The notes under the pieces were generated by a model. The model was not told the DNA's origin. It was given only the letters and a program-made list of their open reading frames with translations, and ran no database searches. A DNA stretch of 64,000 bases from JBNAVY01 sp049700195 (GTDB taxonomy: Bacteria > Bacillota > Thermoanaerobacteria > Thermoanaerobacterales > Thermoanaerobacteraceae). Position numbers and translations under genes: made by a program. The DNA lies in NCBI GenBank assembly GCA_049700195.1, contig JBNAVY010000005.1, positions 15,842 to 79,841 on the forward strand, read 5' to 3'. The first letter of the stretch is position 1, and the number at the start of each line of letters is the position of its first letter. Positions 1 through 9,366 of this stretch are shown here, piece by piece.

Positions 1-387
1 AATTTGATTACAGAAATTCAGAACAATATTGATACAACTTATAAAACGGTTGAAGATTCTACAAAATCAATAGAAGATCAAAGCAAAGCTGTAAATAACA
101 CGAAAGACGTTTTTGAAGGTATACTTCATGCAGTTAAGTTTATTACTGACAAAATAGAAATCTTAAATAATTCTTTAAATGAAATAGATAAAAATAAAAA
201 TAAAATAATTGATTCAATACAGAATATAGCTGCAGTTTCAGAAGAATCAGCTGCTGCAGCACAGGAAGTGTCAGCTACTTCTGAAGAGCAATCAGCGATA
301 GTCGAAGAAATGGCATCAACAGCAGACAAGCTTAGAGAATATGCTAATGTTCTAGTAGAATCTGTTAAACAGTTCAAAGTTGAATAA
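1..387 (+). CDS. Methyl-accepting chemotaxis protein, C-terminal fragment
   Basis: This is the 3' end of a gene that enters from outside the window; the reading frame is open from base 1. The residues seen are Ala/Ser/Glu-rich, heptad-patterned helix (for example SEESAAAAQEVSATSEEQSA), which is typical of the last part of the antiparallel cytoplasmic coiled coil of chemotaxis receptors, ending in VKQFKVE. The highly conserved hairpin tip that contacts CheA and CheW would lie upstream and is not visible. No C-terminal CheR/CheB docking pentapeptide of the NWETF kind is present. The gene is followed at once by a strong palindromic terminator, so it is not co-transcribed with hutU. The ligand cannot be told from this piece. 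Confidence 0.85.
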   Translation, partial: NLITEIQNNIDTTYKTVEDSTKSIEDQSKAVNNTKDVFEGILHAVKFITDKIEILNNSLNEIDKNKNKIIDSIQNIAAVSEESAAAAQEVSATSEEQSAIVEEMASTADKLREYANVLVESVKQFKVE

Positions 388-396
388 TATATTAAT

Positions 397-430
397 AAAA
401 AGATGTAGCTTATATAAGCTACATCTTTTT
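397..430 (+). terminator. Rho-independent terminator after the chemotaxis gene
   Basis: A perfect 26-bp palindrome (401-426, AGATGTAGCTTA then its complement) is flanked by A and T runs. It sits 10 bases after the stop codon and would work on either strand. Confidence 0.9.
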
Positions 431-525
431 ATTTTAAATGGATAATTATTAGCAGGATTTTTAATATTAAAGATAGAATTATATAATATAAAATTAAAGT
501 AAAATTTTAAATGGGGGGACGATTT

Positions 526-2181
526 ATGTCAAGAATAATAAAAGCACCAAGAGGAAGTGAACTTCACTGCAAAAATTGGCAGATAGAAGCTCCATACAGG
601 ACACTGATGAATAATCTAGATCCAGAGGTTGCGGAGAATCCAGATAATCTTGTAGTATATGGAGGAGCGGGTAAAGCTGCACGTAATTGGGAAGCATTTG
701 ATAAAATAGTAGAAAGTCTTGAAAATCTAAATGAAGATGAGACACTTTTAATACAGTCAGGAAAACCTGTTGGTATTTTTAAAACACATGAAATGGCGCC
801 TAGGGTTTTAATTTCAAATTCTATGTTAGTACCAGCTTGGGCTAACTGGGAGAACTTTTGGGACTTAGAAGCTAAAGGACTTACAATGTATGGACAGATG
901 ACGGCAGGAAGCTGGATATATATCGGGACTCAAGGTATTGTTGAAGGCACATTTGAAACTTTTGCAGCTTTAGCTAAAAAACATTATGATGGTACACTAA
1001 AAGGTAAATTTGTTTTAACAGCAGGTTTAGGAGGTATGAGCGGGGCACAGCCTTTAGCTGTAACAATACTCGATGGAGCATGCCTTATAGTTGAAGTTGA
1101 CAAAAAAAGAATACAAAAGAGGTTAGATACAAACTATCTTGACAAAATGACAGATAATATAGATGAAGCTTTAGAAATGATATTAAAAGCAAAAGAAGAA
1201 GGTAAGCCTTTGTCAGTTGGACTTGTCGGGAATGCTGCAGATATTCATCCTGAGCTTGTAAAAAGAGGTATAATACCAGATGTTGTTACAGACCAGACCT
1301 CAGCTCATGATCCGTTAAACGGTTATGTGCCAAATGGTATGACATTAGATGAAGCTATTTTACTTAGGAAGTCAAATCCACAAGAATATATTAAAAGAGC
1401 TAAAAAGTCTATGGCAGTTCATGTAGATGCAATGTTAAAAATGCAAAAAGAGGGAGCAATAGTTTTTGATTATGGTAATAATATAAGGAGAATGGCTTTT
1501 GATGAGGGTATAGAAAATGCATTTGATATACCTGGTTATGTACCAGAATATATAAGAGATTTATTTTCAGAAGGTAAAGGGCCTTTTAGGTGGATAGCTT
1601 TATCAGGGGATCCAGAAGATATTTATAAAACAGATCAAAAAGTTTTAGAACTTTTCCCTGATGACCCGATTTTAAATAGATGGATTAAATTAGCTAAAGA
1701 AAAGATTAAATTTCAAGGTTTGCCTTCAAGGATTTGTTGGTTAGGGTATGGACAAAGAGCTGAATTTGGACTTGCCTTAAATGAAATGGTAAGAAAAGGT
1801 GAATTAAAAGCTCCTATTGCTATAGGAAGAGATCATCATGATACGGGTTCTGTAGCTTCACCATACAGAGAAACAGAGGCAATGAAAGATGGGAGTGATG
1901 CTATAGCAGATTGGCCTATATTAAATGCCTTACTTAATACTGCTTCAGGTGCAACATGGGTGTCAGTACACCATGGAGGTGGAGTAGGAATAGGATATTC
2001 TATTCATGCCGGTGTTGTAGTCGTAGCTGATGGAACAGATCAGGCTGCATTAAGAATTAAAAGAGTATTAACATCAGATCCTGGTTCTGGTGTAATGAGA
2101 CATGCTGATGCTGGATATGAAATTGCGATAAAAACAGCCAGAGAAAAAGGTATTAAAATGCCAATGCTAAAGCAGGATTAA
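526..2181 (+). CDS. hutU: Urocanate hydratase (urocanase)
   Basis: This enzyme adds water to urocanate to give 4-imidazolone-5-propionate, the second step of histidine breakdown, using a tightly bound NAD+. The 551 residues match the usual family length of about 550. The glycine-rich NAD site GLGGMSGAQP lies near residue 172, and the conserved SRICWLGYGQRAEFGL block carries the family's active-site cysteine at residue 404. The start at 526 is preferred over an in-frame ATG at 511 because the GGGGGGA ribosome-binding site (513-519) lies between them. It heads a hutU-ftcD-hutI operon with an 18-base gap to ftcD. No histidine ammonia-lyase gene is present beside it, so the substrate urocanate must come from a lyase encoded elsewhere or be imported. 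Confidence 0.95.
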   Translation: MSRIIKAPRGSELHCKNWQIEAPYRTLMNNLDPEVAENPDNLVVYGGAGKAARNWEAFDKIVESLENLNEDETLLIQSGKPVGIFKTHEMAPRVLISNSMLVPAWANWENFWDLEAKGLTMYGQMTAGSWIYIGTQGIVEGTFETFAALAKKHYDGTLKGKFVLTAGLGGMSGAQPLAVTILDGACLIVEVDKKRIQKRLDTNYLDKMTDNIDEALEMILKAKEEGKPLSVGLVGNAADIHPELVKRGIIPDVVTDQTSAHDPLNGYVPNGMTLDEAILLRKSNPQEYIKRAKKSMAVHVDAMLKMQKEGAIVFDYGNNIRRMAFDEGIENAFDIPGYVPEYIRDLFSEGKGPFRWIALSGDPEDIYKTDQKVLELFPDDPILNRWIKLAKEKIKFQGLPSRICWLGYGQRAEFGLALNEMVRKGELKAPIAIGRDHHDTGSVASPYRETEAMKDGSDAIADWPILNALLNTASGATWVSVHHGGGVGIGYSIHAGVVVVADGTDQAALRIKRVLTSDPGSGVMRHADAGYEIAIKTAREKGIKMPMLKQD

Positions 2182-2199
2182 AGAGGAGGATTATTTAAG

Positions 2200-3096
2200 A
2201 TGGCTAAAATAATCGAATGTGTCCCGAATTTTAGTGAGGGACGAGATCAGAAGAAGATAGCCGAACTTGTCGGAGAGGTTGTTTCAACAGAAGGGGTAAA
2301 ATTACTTGATTACTCATCTGACAAAGACCATAATAGAACTGTTATAACTTTTGTTGGAGATGCCGAAGGGGTAAAAGAAGCTGCTTTTAAATTAATAAAA
2401 AAAGCTTCAGAAATAATTGATATGAGATATCATAAAGGTGAACACCCGAGAATGGGTGCAACAGATGTTGTGCCTTTTATACCCGTTAAGGAAACTACAA
2501 TAGATGAATGTATTGAAATTGCAAATGAATTAGCAAAAAAGGCAGGAGAAGAGCTAAACATCCCTATTTATTTGTATGAAGAGGCTGCTACTAATTCTGA
2601 TAGGAAAAATTTAGAAAATATAAGGCGAGGAGAATATGAGGGATTTTTTAACAAAATAAAAAATCCTGAATGGAAGCCTGATTTTGGGCCACAAGAGATG
2701 AATCCTAAAAGTGGTGTAACAGCAATAGGAGCTAGAAACTTTCTTGTAGCTTATAATGTTAATCTTGATACAGATAATATAGAAATTGCTAATAAAATTT
2801 CCAAGGCAATAAGATTTTCTAATGGAGGATATAGATTTGTAAAAGCGATGGGAGTTGAACTAAAAGAAAGAGGCATAGTACAGGTTTCAATGAATCTTAC
2901 AAATTTTAATAAAACACCAATTTATAGAGTATTTGAAACAATTAAAGCAGAAGCTTCAAGATATGGAGTAAATGTTTTAGGGAGTGAGATAATAGGTTTA
3001 ATACCTGCAAGGGCATTATATGATGTTGCTGATTATTATCTTCGCATAGAAAATTTTTCTGAGAGTATGGTATTAGAAAATAAAATTTATGAATGA
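2200..3096 (+). CDS. ftcD: Glutamate formimidoyltransferase
   Basis: The protein moves the formimino group of N-formimino-L-glutamate to tetrahydrofolate, releasing glutamate and 5-formimino-THF. At 298 residues it is the single-function bacterial form, lacking the cyclodeaminase half found in the animal enzyme; that activity is encoded separately at 12258. The N terminus (AKIIECVPNFSEGRD) and the YHKGEHPRMGATDVVPFIP block, which holds the catalytic histidine of the family, are clear. A good AGAGGAGGA ribosome-binding site precedes the ATG. The choice of this route means histidine carbon 2 enters the one-carbon pool rather than being lost as formamide or formate. Confidence 0.93.
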   Translation: MAKIIECVPNFSEGRDQKKIAELVGEVVSTEGVKLLDYSSDKDHNRTVITFVGDAEGVKEAAFKLIKKASEIIDMRYHKGEHPRMGATDVVPFIPVKETTIDECIEIANELAKKAGEELNIPIYLYEEAATNSDRKNLENIRRGEYEGFFNKIKNPEWKPDFGPQEMNPKSGVTAIGARNFLVAYNVNLDTDNIEIANKISKAIRFSNGGYRFVKAMGVELKERGIVQVSMNLTNFNKTPIYRVFETIKAEASRYGVNVLGSEIIGLIPARALYDVADYYLRIENFSESMVLENKIYE

Positions 3097-3105
3097 GGTG
3101 GTAAT

Positions 3106-4356
3106 ATGAGTATAGAAGCTGATCTATTGATATACAACATAAATAAAATATATACACCTCTTGGGAACAAACCTTTATGTGGAGATGAAATGAACAACAT
3201 TGCAAAAATAAAAAACGGTTATATTGCTATTAAAAATGGTTTGATTATAGCGGCAGGAAATGGACCTGCCGCTATATATGCAAAAAATGAAATAGATGCA
3301 AATGGGAAAATTGCATTACCAGGTTTTATAGATTCTCATACACATCTAATACATTATGGATCAAGAGAAAATGAATTAGCATTAAAATTAAAGGGCTATA
3401 CATATGTTGATATCTTAAAGATGGGTGGAGGAATTTTATCAACTGTTAAAGCTACAAATAGTGCTGCAGATTTTATGATTATAGAAAAAGCAATTAAAAG
3501 TACTAATTTAATGTTAAAACATGGAGTAACTACTGTTGAAATTAAAAGTGGCTATGGGCTCAATACAGAAAGTGAAATAAGGCTTTTAAAACTTATAAAT
3601 AGATTAGACTCGATATGTTCTTTAGATGTTGTTCCTACTTTTTTAGGTGCTCATGCAATTCCACCGGAATTTAAAGATAACTCTTGGGGTTATGTCAATA
3701 AAATTATAGATGAAATGCTGCCTAAAGTAAGTAAAGAAAATCTAGCTGAATTTTGTGATGTATTCTGTGAAGAAGGAGCATTCAGCTATGAACAGTCAAA
3801 GAAAATATTAGAAGAAGCAAAAAAACTAGGTTTCAAATTAAAAATTCATGCAGATGAACTAACTCAGAATAGGGGCAGCGAAATTGCTGGTGAACTAGGT
3901 GCAGTTAGTGCTGAACACCTTGAAGAAATATCTGATAAAGGTATTGAAGCTATGAAAAAAGCTGGTACGATAGCGGTGCTTTTGCCTGGGGTATCATATT
4001 TTTTGGAAAGGCCTTATGCTGATGCTAGAAAAATGATTAAGAAAGGACTTGCAGTTTCTCTTGCAACTGATTATAATCCTGGTACAAGTCCTACAGAAAA
4101 TCTCCAGATGATTATGTCTTTGGCATACATAAAAATGAAAATGACTGCAAGAGAGATTTTAACTGCAGTAACTTTAAATGCTGCATGTGCAATTGACAGA
4201 GGTAAAGAATCAGGTACAATAGAAGAAGGTAAAAAAGGTGACATAATATTACTGGATGTACCAAATTTAGACTATATAATGTATCATTTTGGAATTAACC
4301 ATGTTGATACAGTTATAAAGTCTAAAAATGGAAAAACTATAATTATAAAAGTTTAA
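3106..4356 (+). CDS. hutI: Imidazolonepropionase
   Basis: A 416-residue amidohydrolase-superfamily enzyme that opens the imidazolone ring to give N-formimino-L-glutamate, the substrate of the ftcD product just upstream. The metal-site motif GFIDSHTHLIHYG lies near residue 75, with a second histidine in KIHADEL and the late aspartate in ATDYNPGTSP, all as in HutI. The ribosome-binding site GAGGTGG overlaps the ftcD stop codon, so the two genes are probably translationally coupled. The order of reactions is HutU, HutI, FtcD, although the gene order differs. The operon ends in a hairpin terminator shared with the facing malL gene. Confidence 0.94.
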   Translation: MSIEADLLIYNINKIYTPLGNKPLCGDEMNNIAKIKNGYIAIKNGLIIAAGNGPAAIYAKNEIDANGKIALPGFIDSHTHLIHYGSRENELALKLKGYTYVDILKMGGGILSTVKATNSAADFMIIEKAIKSTNLMLKHGVTTVEIKSGYGLNTESEIRLLKLINRLDSICSLDVVPTFLGAHAIPPEFKDNSWGYVNKIIDEMLPKVSKENLAEFCDVFCEEGAFSYEQSKKILEEAKKLGFKLKIHADELTQNRGSEIAGELGAVSAEHLEEISDKGIEAMKKAGTIAVLLPGVSYFLERPYADARKMIKKGLAVSLATDYNPGTSPTENLQMIMSLAYIKMKMTAREILTAVTLNAACAIDRGKESGTIEEGKKGDIILLDVPNLDYIMYHFGINHVDTVIKSKNGKTIIIKV

Positions 4357-4361
4357 AATTA

Positions 4362-4420
4362 AAATTAAAAAGTTCAGCAATAAAATAAATTTAAAATTTA
4401 AAAGCTGAACTTTTTAATTT
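4362..4420. terminator. Bidirectional terminator between hutI and the oligo-1,6-glucosidase gene
   Basis: Arms AAATTAAAAAGTTCAGC (4362-4378) and GCTGAACTTTTTAATTT (4404-4420) pair perfectly around an A/T-rich loop. The A-rich and T-rich flanks supply a U-tail to both converging operons. Confidence 0.85.
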
Positions 4421-4421
4421 T

Positions 4422-6092
4422 TTATATTTGATATATTCTTGATTCATAAGGTTTTAAAGTTATTGTACTTTTAATGTTATCATCAACATTGTAATTACTG
4501 ATTAATAATTCAAAAGAATGAATATATAAGTCTTTTGGAATAGAAAATGGTACATATTCATCTGAAAAATTTAATATAACCAGGATTTCTTGATTCTTAT
4601 AATTTTTTTTATATGCAAAGATTTTTTCATTTTCCTCATTTAAAATAGTTATGTCACCGTAAACAATTACTGGAAGTTTTTTTCGCAGTTCAATTAATTT
4701 TTTATAAAAATAAAATATAGAATTTCTATCAGCTAAAGCTTTTTTAACATTTATTTCTTTATAGTTGGGATTTACTTTAATCCATGGTGTTGATTCAGTA
4801 AAACCAGCGTTTTTTGTATCATCCCATTGCATTGGTGTTCTTGCATGATCTCTGCTTCTCTTATTCAGAATTTCTATAATATACTCATCAGATTTATTTT
4901 GGTTTTTCATTTCCTTATACCAATTTAATGTTTCAACATCATTAAATTCTTCTATACTTAAAAATGTGCAATTGGTCATACCAATTTCTTCACCTTGATA
5001 AATATATGGTGTTCCATGCCATGTATGAAGCAGAGTTGCTAATAGTTTTGCCGATTCTTCACGGTATTTACTGTCATTACCAAACCGAGATACCATTCTT
5101 GGCTGATCATGATTATTCAAGTATAATGAATTCCAACCTTTTTCCTTTAATGCTATATACCATTTATACATAATTTTTTTAAAATCTGTAATATTCCATG
5201 GCTTTATATCCCACTTGCTATTTCCATTGTCAATACCCATTAGTTCAAAATGAAATACCATATTTAATTCGTTTCTATCATCATCCACGTACAATTTTGC
5301 TATTTCTGGTGTTACAAAAGGAGTTTCACCTACAGTCATAATATCATATTTACTTAAAACTTCTTTATTCATTTCCTGTAAATAATCATGAACTTTGGGA
5401 CCATTTGCATAATATTTTGATCCAACTAGTCCGCCTATTTTTTCAGTTTCTATATCATCAGGAAGCCCTTTAGTTTTTGAAATTAAATTTATTACATCCA
5501 TCCTAAAACCATCAATACCTTTATCTAACCACCATTTCATCATTTTATATATTTCTTTTCGGACTTTTTCATTATCCCAATTTAAGTCGGGTTGTTTTAC
5601 TGCAAAAAGATGAAGGTAATATTCCATAGATTGTTCATCATATTCCCACGCAGATCCACTGAAAAATGATTGCCAATTATTAGGAGGGCTACTATTATAC
5701 CCTTTTTTCCAAAAATAAAATTTTCTATAAGGATTGTCTTTTGATTTTTTTGATTCAATGAACCATTCATGTTCATCAGATGTATGGTTGACAACTAAAT
5801 CCATTATAATTTTTATGCCTTTTAAGTGTGCTTGTTTTAATAGCTCATCAAAATCTTCCATTGTTCCAAATTCATCAATTATATTGTAATAATCGCTAAT
5901 ATCATAACCATTATCAGCATTAGGAGATTTGTAAATTGGATTTAACCAAATTACATCAATGCCAAGTTCTTTTAAATAATCAAGCTTAGAAATAATACCT
6001 TTAAGATCTCCAATTCCGTCGTTATTTGAGTCAAAAAAACTTCTCGGATATATTTGATATACAACAGCTTCTTTCCACCATTTTTCTTTCAT
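4422..6092 (-). CDS. malL: Oligo-1,6-glucosidase / alpha-glucosidase (GH13)
   Basis: A cytoplasmic glycoside hydrolase (556 residues, no signal peptide) of the GH13 oligo-1,6-glucosidase group. Catalytic residues are visible: nucleophile D199 in GFRMDV, acid/base E256 in VGETPF and the stabilising D329 in NNHDQPR. The residue after the nucleophile is Val200, which in characterised Bacillus enzymes goes with alpha-1,6 (isomaltose, panose) rather than alpha-1,4 preference. It begins 20 bases after the upstream permease stop and is the last gene of the importer operon, so it probably cleaves what the importer brings in. A related trehalose-6-phosphate hydrolase is less likely because there is no PTS transporter nearby. 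The gene symbol is by family resemblance. Confidence 0.85.
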   Translation of the reverse strand: MKEKWWKEAVVYQIYPRSFFDSNNDGIGDLKGIISKLDYLKELGIDVIWLNPIYKSPNADNGYDISDYYNIIDEFGTMEDFDELLKQAHLKGIKIIMDLVVNHTSDEHEWFIESKKSKDNPYRKFYFWKKGYNSSPPNNWQSFFSGSAWEYDEQSMEYYLHLFAVKQPDLNWDNEKVRKEIYKMMKWWLDKGIDGFRMDVINLISKTKGLPDDIETEKIGGLVGSKYYANGPKVHDYLQEMNKEVLSKYDIMTVGETPFVTPEIAKLYVDDDRNELNMVFHFELMGIDNGNSKWDIKPWNITDFKKIMYKWYIALKEKGWNSLYLNNHDQPRMVSRFGNDSKYREESAKLLATLLHTWHGTPYIYQGEEIGMTNCTFLSIEEFNDVETLNWYKEMKNQNKSDEYIIEILNKRSRDHARTPMQWDDTKNAGFTESTPWIKVNPNYKEINVKKALADRNSIFYFYKKLIELRKKLPVIVYGDITILNEENEKIFAYKKNYKNQEILVILNFSDEYVPFSIPKDLYIHSFELLISNYNVDDNIKSTITLKPYESRIYQI

Positions 6093-6112
6093 AGTAAAAT
6101 GCTCCTTTCATA

Positions 6113-6943
6113 TCATCCTTTTACGGCACCTGAAGTTAATCCGGATATTATTCTTTTTTGGAATATCAAGACCATAATAATAAGAGGAACTGTTACAACA
6201 ACAGAAGCAGCAGCAATATCTCCCCAAGGCAAATCATGTTCTCCAGGAAACATTGCTATACCAACAGGTACTGTTCTCATAGAATCTTTGGTATTAAAAA
6301 CAAGTGCAAAAAGGAACTCATTCCATGCTGCAATAAAAGTTAATATAGCTGTTGTAAACATTCCAGGGGTTGCAAGTGGCATTATTATTTTGATAAATGC
6401 TTGCATTGGTGTAGCACCGTCAACTTTTGCAGATTCTTCAAGTTCAAATGGTATTTCTTTAAAAAAGGATGTCAGTATCCATAGAGATAAAGGTATTGCA
6501 AATGTTGTATATGTCAATATTAGTCCTAAATAACTATTTAAAAGATGGACATTTTTAAGAAATAAGAAAAGTGGGCTTACTATAGCTATACCAGGGAACA
6601 TTGATACAGATAAAACCAAAGATAGAATTATAGCTTTACCTTTAAATTTAAGCCTTGCTAAAGCATATGCTGCAAAAGATGATACAAAAAGACTGAAGAT
6701 AGTAGTTGAAGATGCAACAATTAAGCTATTTTTCAGATAAGTTAAAAAGGGTCTTTTAGTAAATACATTTATATAATATCCAGTATAAAATTTACTTGGT
6801 ATCCATTTTGGTGGTATGCTAAATAATTCTTGGGGTGTTTTTAAAGAAGCTAATGTTTGCCAAAAAAATGGGAATATGACAAACCCAAGAAAAATTATAA
6901 TAAAAACATAAAATACTGATTGATTTATAAATTTTTTATTCAT
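6113..6943 (-). CDS. Sugar ABC transporter permease, MalG type
   Basis: A 276-residue inner-membrane protein with about six hydrophobic helices. The cytoplasmic EAA loop (EESAKVDGATPMQAFIKIIM) that docks the ATPase is clear at roughly residues 185-205. The N-terminal FFWQTLASLKTPQELF region is typical of carbohydrate-uptake CUT1 permeases. GAGGTGATATT precedes the ATG. It follows its partner permease by 9 bases and precedes malL by 20 bases. No ATPase subunit is encoded in the operon; CUT1 importers of Firmicutes commonly share one MsmK-type ATPase encoded elsewhere. Confidence 0.9.
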   Translation of the reverse strand: MNKKFINQSVFYVFIIIFLGFVIFPFFWQTLASLKTPQELFSIPPKWIPSKFYTGYYINVFTKRPFLTYLKNSLIVASSTTIFSLFVSSFAAYALARLKFKGKAIILSLVLSVSMFPGIAIVSPLFLFLKNVHLLNSYLGLILTYTTFAIPLSLWILTSFFKEIPFELEESAKVDGATPMQAFIKIIMPLATPGMFTTAILTFIAAWNEFLFALVFNTKDSMRTVPVGIAMFPGEHDLPWGDIAAASVVVTVPLIIMVLIFQKRIISGLTSGAVKG

Positions 6944-6952
6944 AATATCACC

Positions 6953-7873
6953 TCATTTAAAGACACTTTTATCTAAAAGTCTTATATACATCATTGCAAA
7001 TAAAAATACGAATATAAATATTATTACAGACATTGCTGAACCGAGTCCAAAATCCAGATTTCTAAATAATGTTTTATAGGCATATATTGACAGGGTTTCT
7101 GTAGAATTGCCAGGGCCCCCACCTGTCATTACAAAAATAAGGTCAAATACTCTAAACGCATCTAAAGTTCTAAATATAAGAGCAACCAAAATTGTTGGTT
7201 TTAAAAGTGGTAAGGTAATTCTGATAAATTGTCGTATACTTCCCGCACCATCAACTTTAGCAGCTTCATATAGATCATTTGAAATATTTTGCAGTCCTGC
7301 TAATAATAAAAGAGCCATAAATGGAGCTGTTTTCCATACATCTGCAAAAATTGCAGCACCCATTGCAGATGAAGGATTTCCAAGCCAAGCGACATATCCA
7401 TGGATTAACCCAAGACGATTAAAGATATCATTTAAAACACCATATTGATCATTATATATAAATTTCCACATAAGTGCAGATACAATAGTAGGTATTGCCC
7501 AGGGGATAAGTACAGCAGCTCTTACAAGGCCGGTTCCTCTGAATTTTTTATTCATTAATAGAGCCATAATCATACCTAAAATCAGCTCAAAAGTAACAGA
7601 AACCACTGTAAAAACAACTGTATTTAAAGTGGCAGCCCAAAATCTTGAATCTTCAAATAAAGTGACATAATTTGCAAACCCAATAAAATGTGTTAGATTT
7701 ATTAATTGTAATCTCATGTGAAATAAACTTAGTCTAAACGTATCAAATACAGGATATAATGCTATTGTAAATATACATAATAGAGCTGGAGTTACTAATA
7801 AGTAACCTAGCATTTGTTCATTTATTTGAAATTTAGATTTTACAGGTTTTTTTATATTATCATTCTTAACCAA
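6953..7873 (-). CDS. Sugar ABC transporter permease, MalF type
   Basis: The second membrane subunit of the importer, with about six transmembrane helices and the EAA loop YEAAKVDGAGSIRQFIRITL near residue 210. The TTG at 7873 is chosen as start because an AGAGGTGAT ribosome-binding site lies eight bases before it; the longer frame would begin at a GTG (7882) inside that site, adding three residues. A stem-loop separates it from the binding-protein gene, probably setting a higher level of the binding protein than of the permeases. The substrate is inferred to be an isomalto- or malto-oligosaccharide, from the linked glucosidase only. Confidence 0.88.
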   Translation of the reverse strand: MVKNDNIKKPVKSKFQINEQMLGYLLVTPALLCIFTIALYPVFDTFRLSLFHMRLQLINLTHFIGFANYVTLFEDSRFWAATLNTVVFTVVSVTFELILGMIMALLMNKKFRGTGLVRAAVLIPWAIPTIVSALMWKFIYNDQYGVLNDIFNRLGLIHGYVAWLGNPSSAMGAAIFADVWKTAPFMALLLLAGLQNISNDLYEAAKVDGAGSIRQFIRITLPLLKPTILVALIFRTLDAFRVFDLIFVMTGGGPGNSTETLSIYAYKTLFRNLDFGLGSAMSVIIFIFVFLFAMMYIRLLDKSVFK

Positions 7874-7893
7874 AAATATCACCTCTTATAAGC

Positions 7894-7915
7894 AGTGGCA
7901 GCTTATGCTGCCACT
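7894..7915 (-). promoter_or_regulatory. Intercistronic stem-loop between binding-protein and permease genes
   Basis: A nine-base-pair GC-rich hairpin (AGTGGCAGC, loop TTAT, GCTGCCACT) lies between the lipoprotein stop and the permease ribosome-binding site. It has no U-tail, so RNA protection or partial attenuation is more likely than full termination, as is common after solute-binding-protein genes. Confidence 0.6.
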
Positions 7916-7942
7916 ATGGATTTAGATTTATATGAAGAAATT

Positions 7943-9241
7943 TTATTTACCACCACTTTGAATTATTTCATTAAGACCCTTTGCTACATTTTGAATTGCT
8001 TGTTGTGCAGTGATTTCACCAGTTAATGCTTTGTGGAAATTAATTTGCATAACATCTGACATTTGTGGGTAAAAAGGAGAAACCGGTCTTGGTTTTGCTG
8101 TTATGAAAACATCATAAAAATCTGCCCAATAAGGATTTTTAGCTAATATTTCTTTATCATGATATAAAGCTTTAATAGTTGGCAGCATACCGCCTTCTAA
8201 AGCAGTGATCTTTTGTCCTTCTTCACTTGTAGCAAATTCGACAAATTTCCATGCTTCTTCAGGGTGTTTAGAAAATTTATTAATACCTAGGTTCCAACCG
8301 CCAAGAGTAGGAGTTCCTGCTTTTCCATCATTTCCTCTTGGAATAGGAGCTATACCTACTTTACCTTTGACTGGTGAATCATTTCCGTTAACTAGAGCCC
8401 ATGCATAAGGCCAATTTCTCATAAATATAGAATCTCCCTGTTGAAATACATTTCTTGCCTCTTCCTCTTGATATGTTGTTACACCAGGTGGTGCAATTTT
8501 TTCTTTAACTAGATTTATCATATTTTGAAGTCCACCTATAGCCTGAGGTGTATCTATTGTAACTTTATTTCCTTCAAGAACACTTCCTCCATTACCACCT
8601 ATAAATTCTAGTGCATCACATACAAGCCCTTCGTATTGGTTACCCTGGAAAACAATACCATATTTTGTACCGCCTTTACCAACGTTTTCTTTTGACATTT
8701 GTATTAATTCATCCCATGTTTTAGGTGGTGTTTGTATAATATCTGTTCTATAATAAAGAACTCCTGCATCTGTAAATCTTGGTACTGCCCAAACATGACC
8801 ATTGTATTTCATTGCTTCAACTGGACCGGGTAGCATTTGGTCTTGCATCTGTGGTGTAAATTTGTTATCAAGAGGTAAGAGCCAGTCAGCTGCAGCAAAT
8901 TCTGGAACCCATATTATATCCATTGCCATTATGTCAATACTTGAATCACCTGCTGATAGTGCTGTTACGTATGAGTTGTGCTGATCATCTGTAGAACTTG
9001 GAAGTTCTTGAAATTTTACTTTAATATTTGGATATTTTGCTTCGAATGCTTCTATAAGTTTTTGTGTAGCAGGTGTTGAATCTTTTCCGGATGAATAAGT
9101 AATTGTTACAGGCTCACTTTTATTTGCAGTTGTAGTTTTATCTGATGAAGAACTTTGCGGATTTGAACTACAACCAGCAATTAAGCTTCCTGCTAAAGTT
9201 AAAGCAACGACAGAAGATAAAATTTTATTCTTTTTTATCAT
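7943..9241 (-). CDS. Sugar-binding lipoprotein of an ABC importer
   Basis: An extracytoplasmic solute-binding protein of 432 residues. It has a lipoprotein signal peptide with lipobox LIAGC (cysteine 24) followed by a Ser/Lys/Thr-rich linker. The mature part has the MalE-like family-1 pattern, including the AWKFVEFATSEEGQK block near the C-terminal half. It is the first gene of the minus-strand operon (binding protein, two permeases, oligo-1,6-glucosidase). An AAAAGGAGG ribosome-binding site precedes the ATG. A CcpA-type operator lies about 50 bases upstream, and a divergent YesMN-type sensor/regulator pair faces it. Both suggest sugar-dependent, glucose-repressed expression. Confidence 0.92.
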   Translation of the reverse strand: MIKKNKILSSVVALTLAGSLIAGCSSNPQSSSSDKTTTANKSEPVTITYSSGKDSTPATQKLIEAFEAKYPNIKVKFQELPSSTDDQHNSYVTALSAGDSSIDIMAMDIIWVPEFAAADWLLPLDNKFTPQMQDQMLPGPVEAMKYNGHVWAVPRFTDAGVLYYRTDIIQTPPKTWDELIQMSKENVGKGGTKYGIVFQGNQYEGLVCDALEFIGGNGGSVLEGNKVTIDTPQAIGGLQNMINLVKEKIAPPGVTTYQEEEARNVFQQGDSIFMRNWPYAWALVNGNDSPVKGKVGIAPIPRGNDGKAGTPTLGGWNLGINKFSKHPEEAWKFVEFATSEEGQKITALEGGMLPTIKALYHDKEILAKNPYWADFYDVFITAKPRPVSPFYPQMSDVMQINFHKALTGEITAQQAIQNVAKGLNEIIQSGGK

Positions 9242-9288
9242 TAAATATTCCTCCTTTTAGAAATTTTAGTTTATAATTAAATTATATT

Positions 9289-9303
9289 AGAAAGCGATTG
9301 CAT
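9289..9303 (-). promoter_or_regulatory. Catabolite-responsive element (CcpA operator)
   Basis: Read on the minus strand, ATGCAATCGCTTTCT matches the cre consensus WTGNAANCGNWNNCW at all 15 positions. It lies in the divergent region between the importer operon and the two-component genes. CcpA itself is not in the window. Confidence 0.65.
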
Positions 9304-9366
9304 TTATAATGATATAATTATACTATTTAGTGTAATTTTCTATACACTTTTGAAGAGGTGAGTTTT

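Noticed and set aside
6054..6533. Open frame of 159 codons on the plus strand across the permease and glucosidase genes
   Set aside because: It is antisense to two well-supported genes and lacks a start signal.
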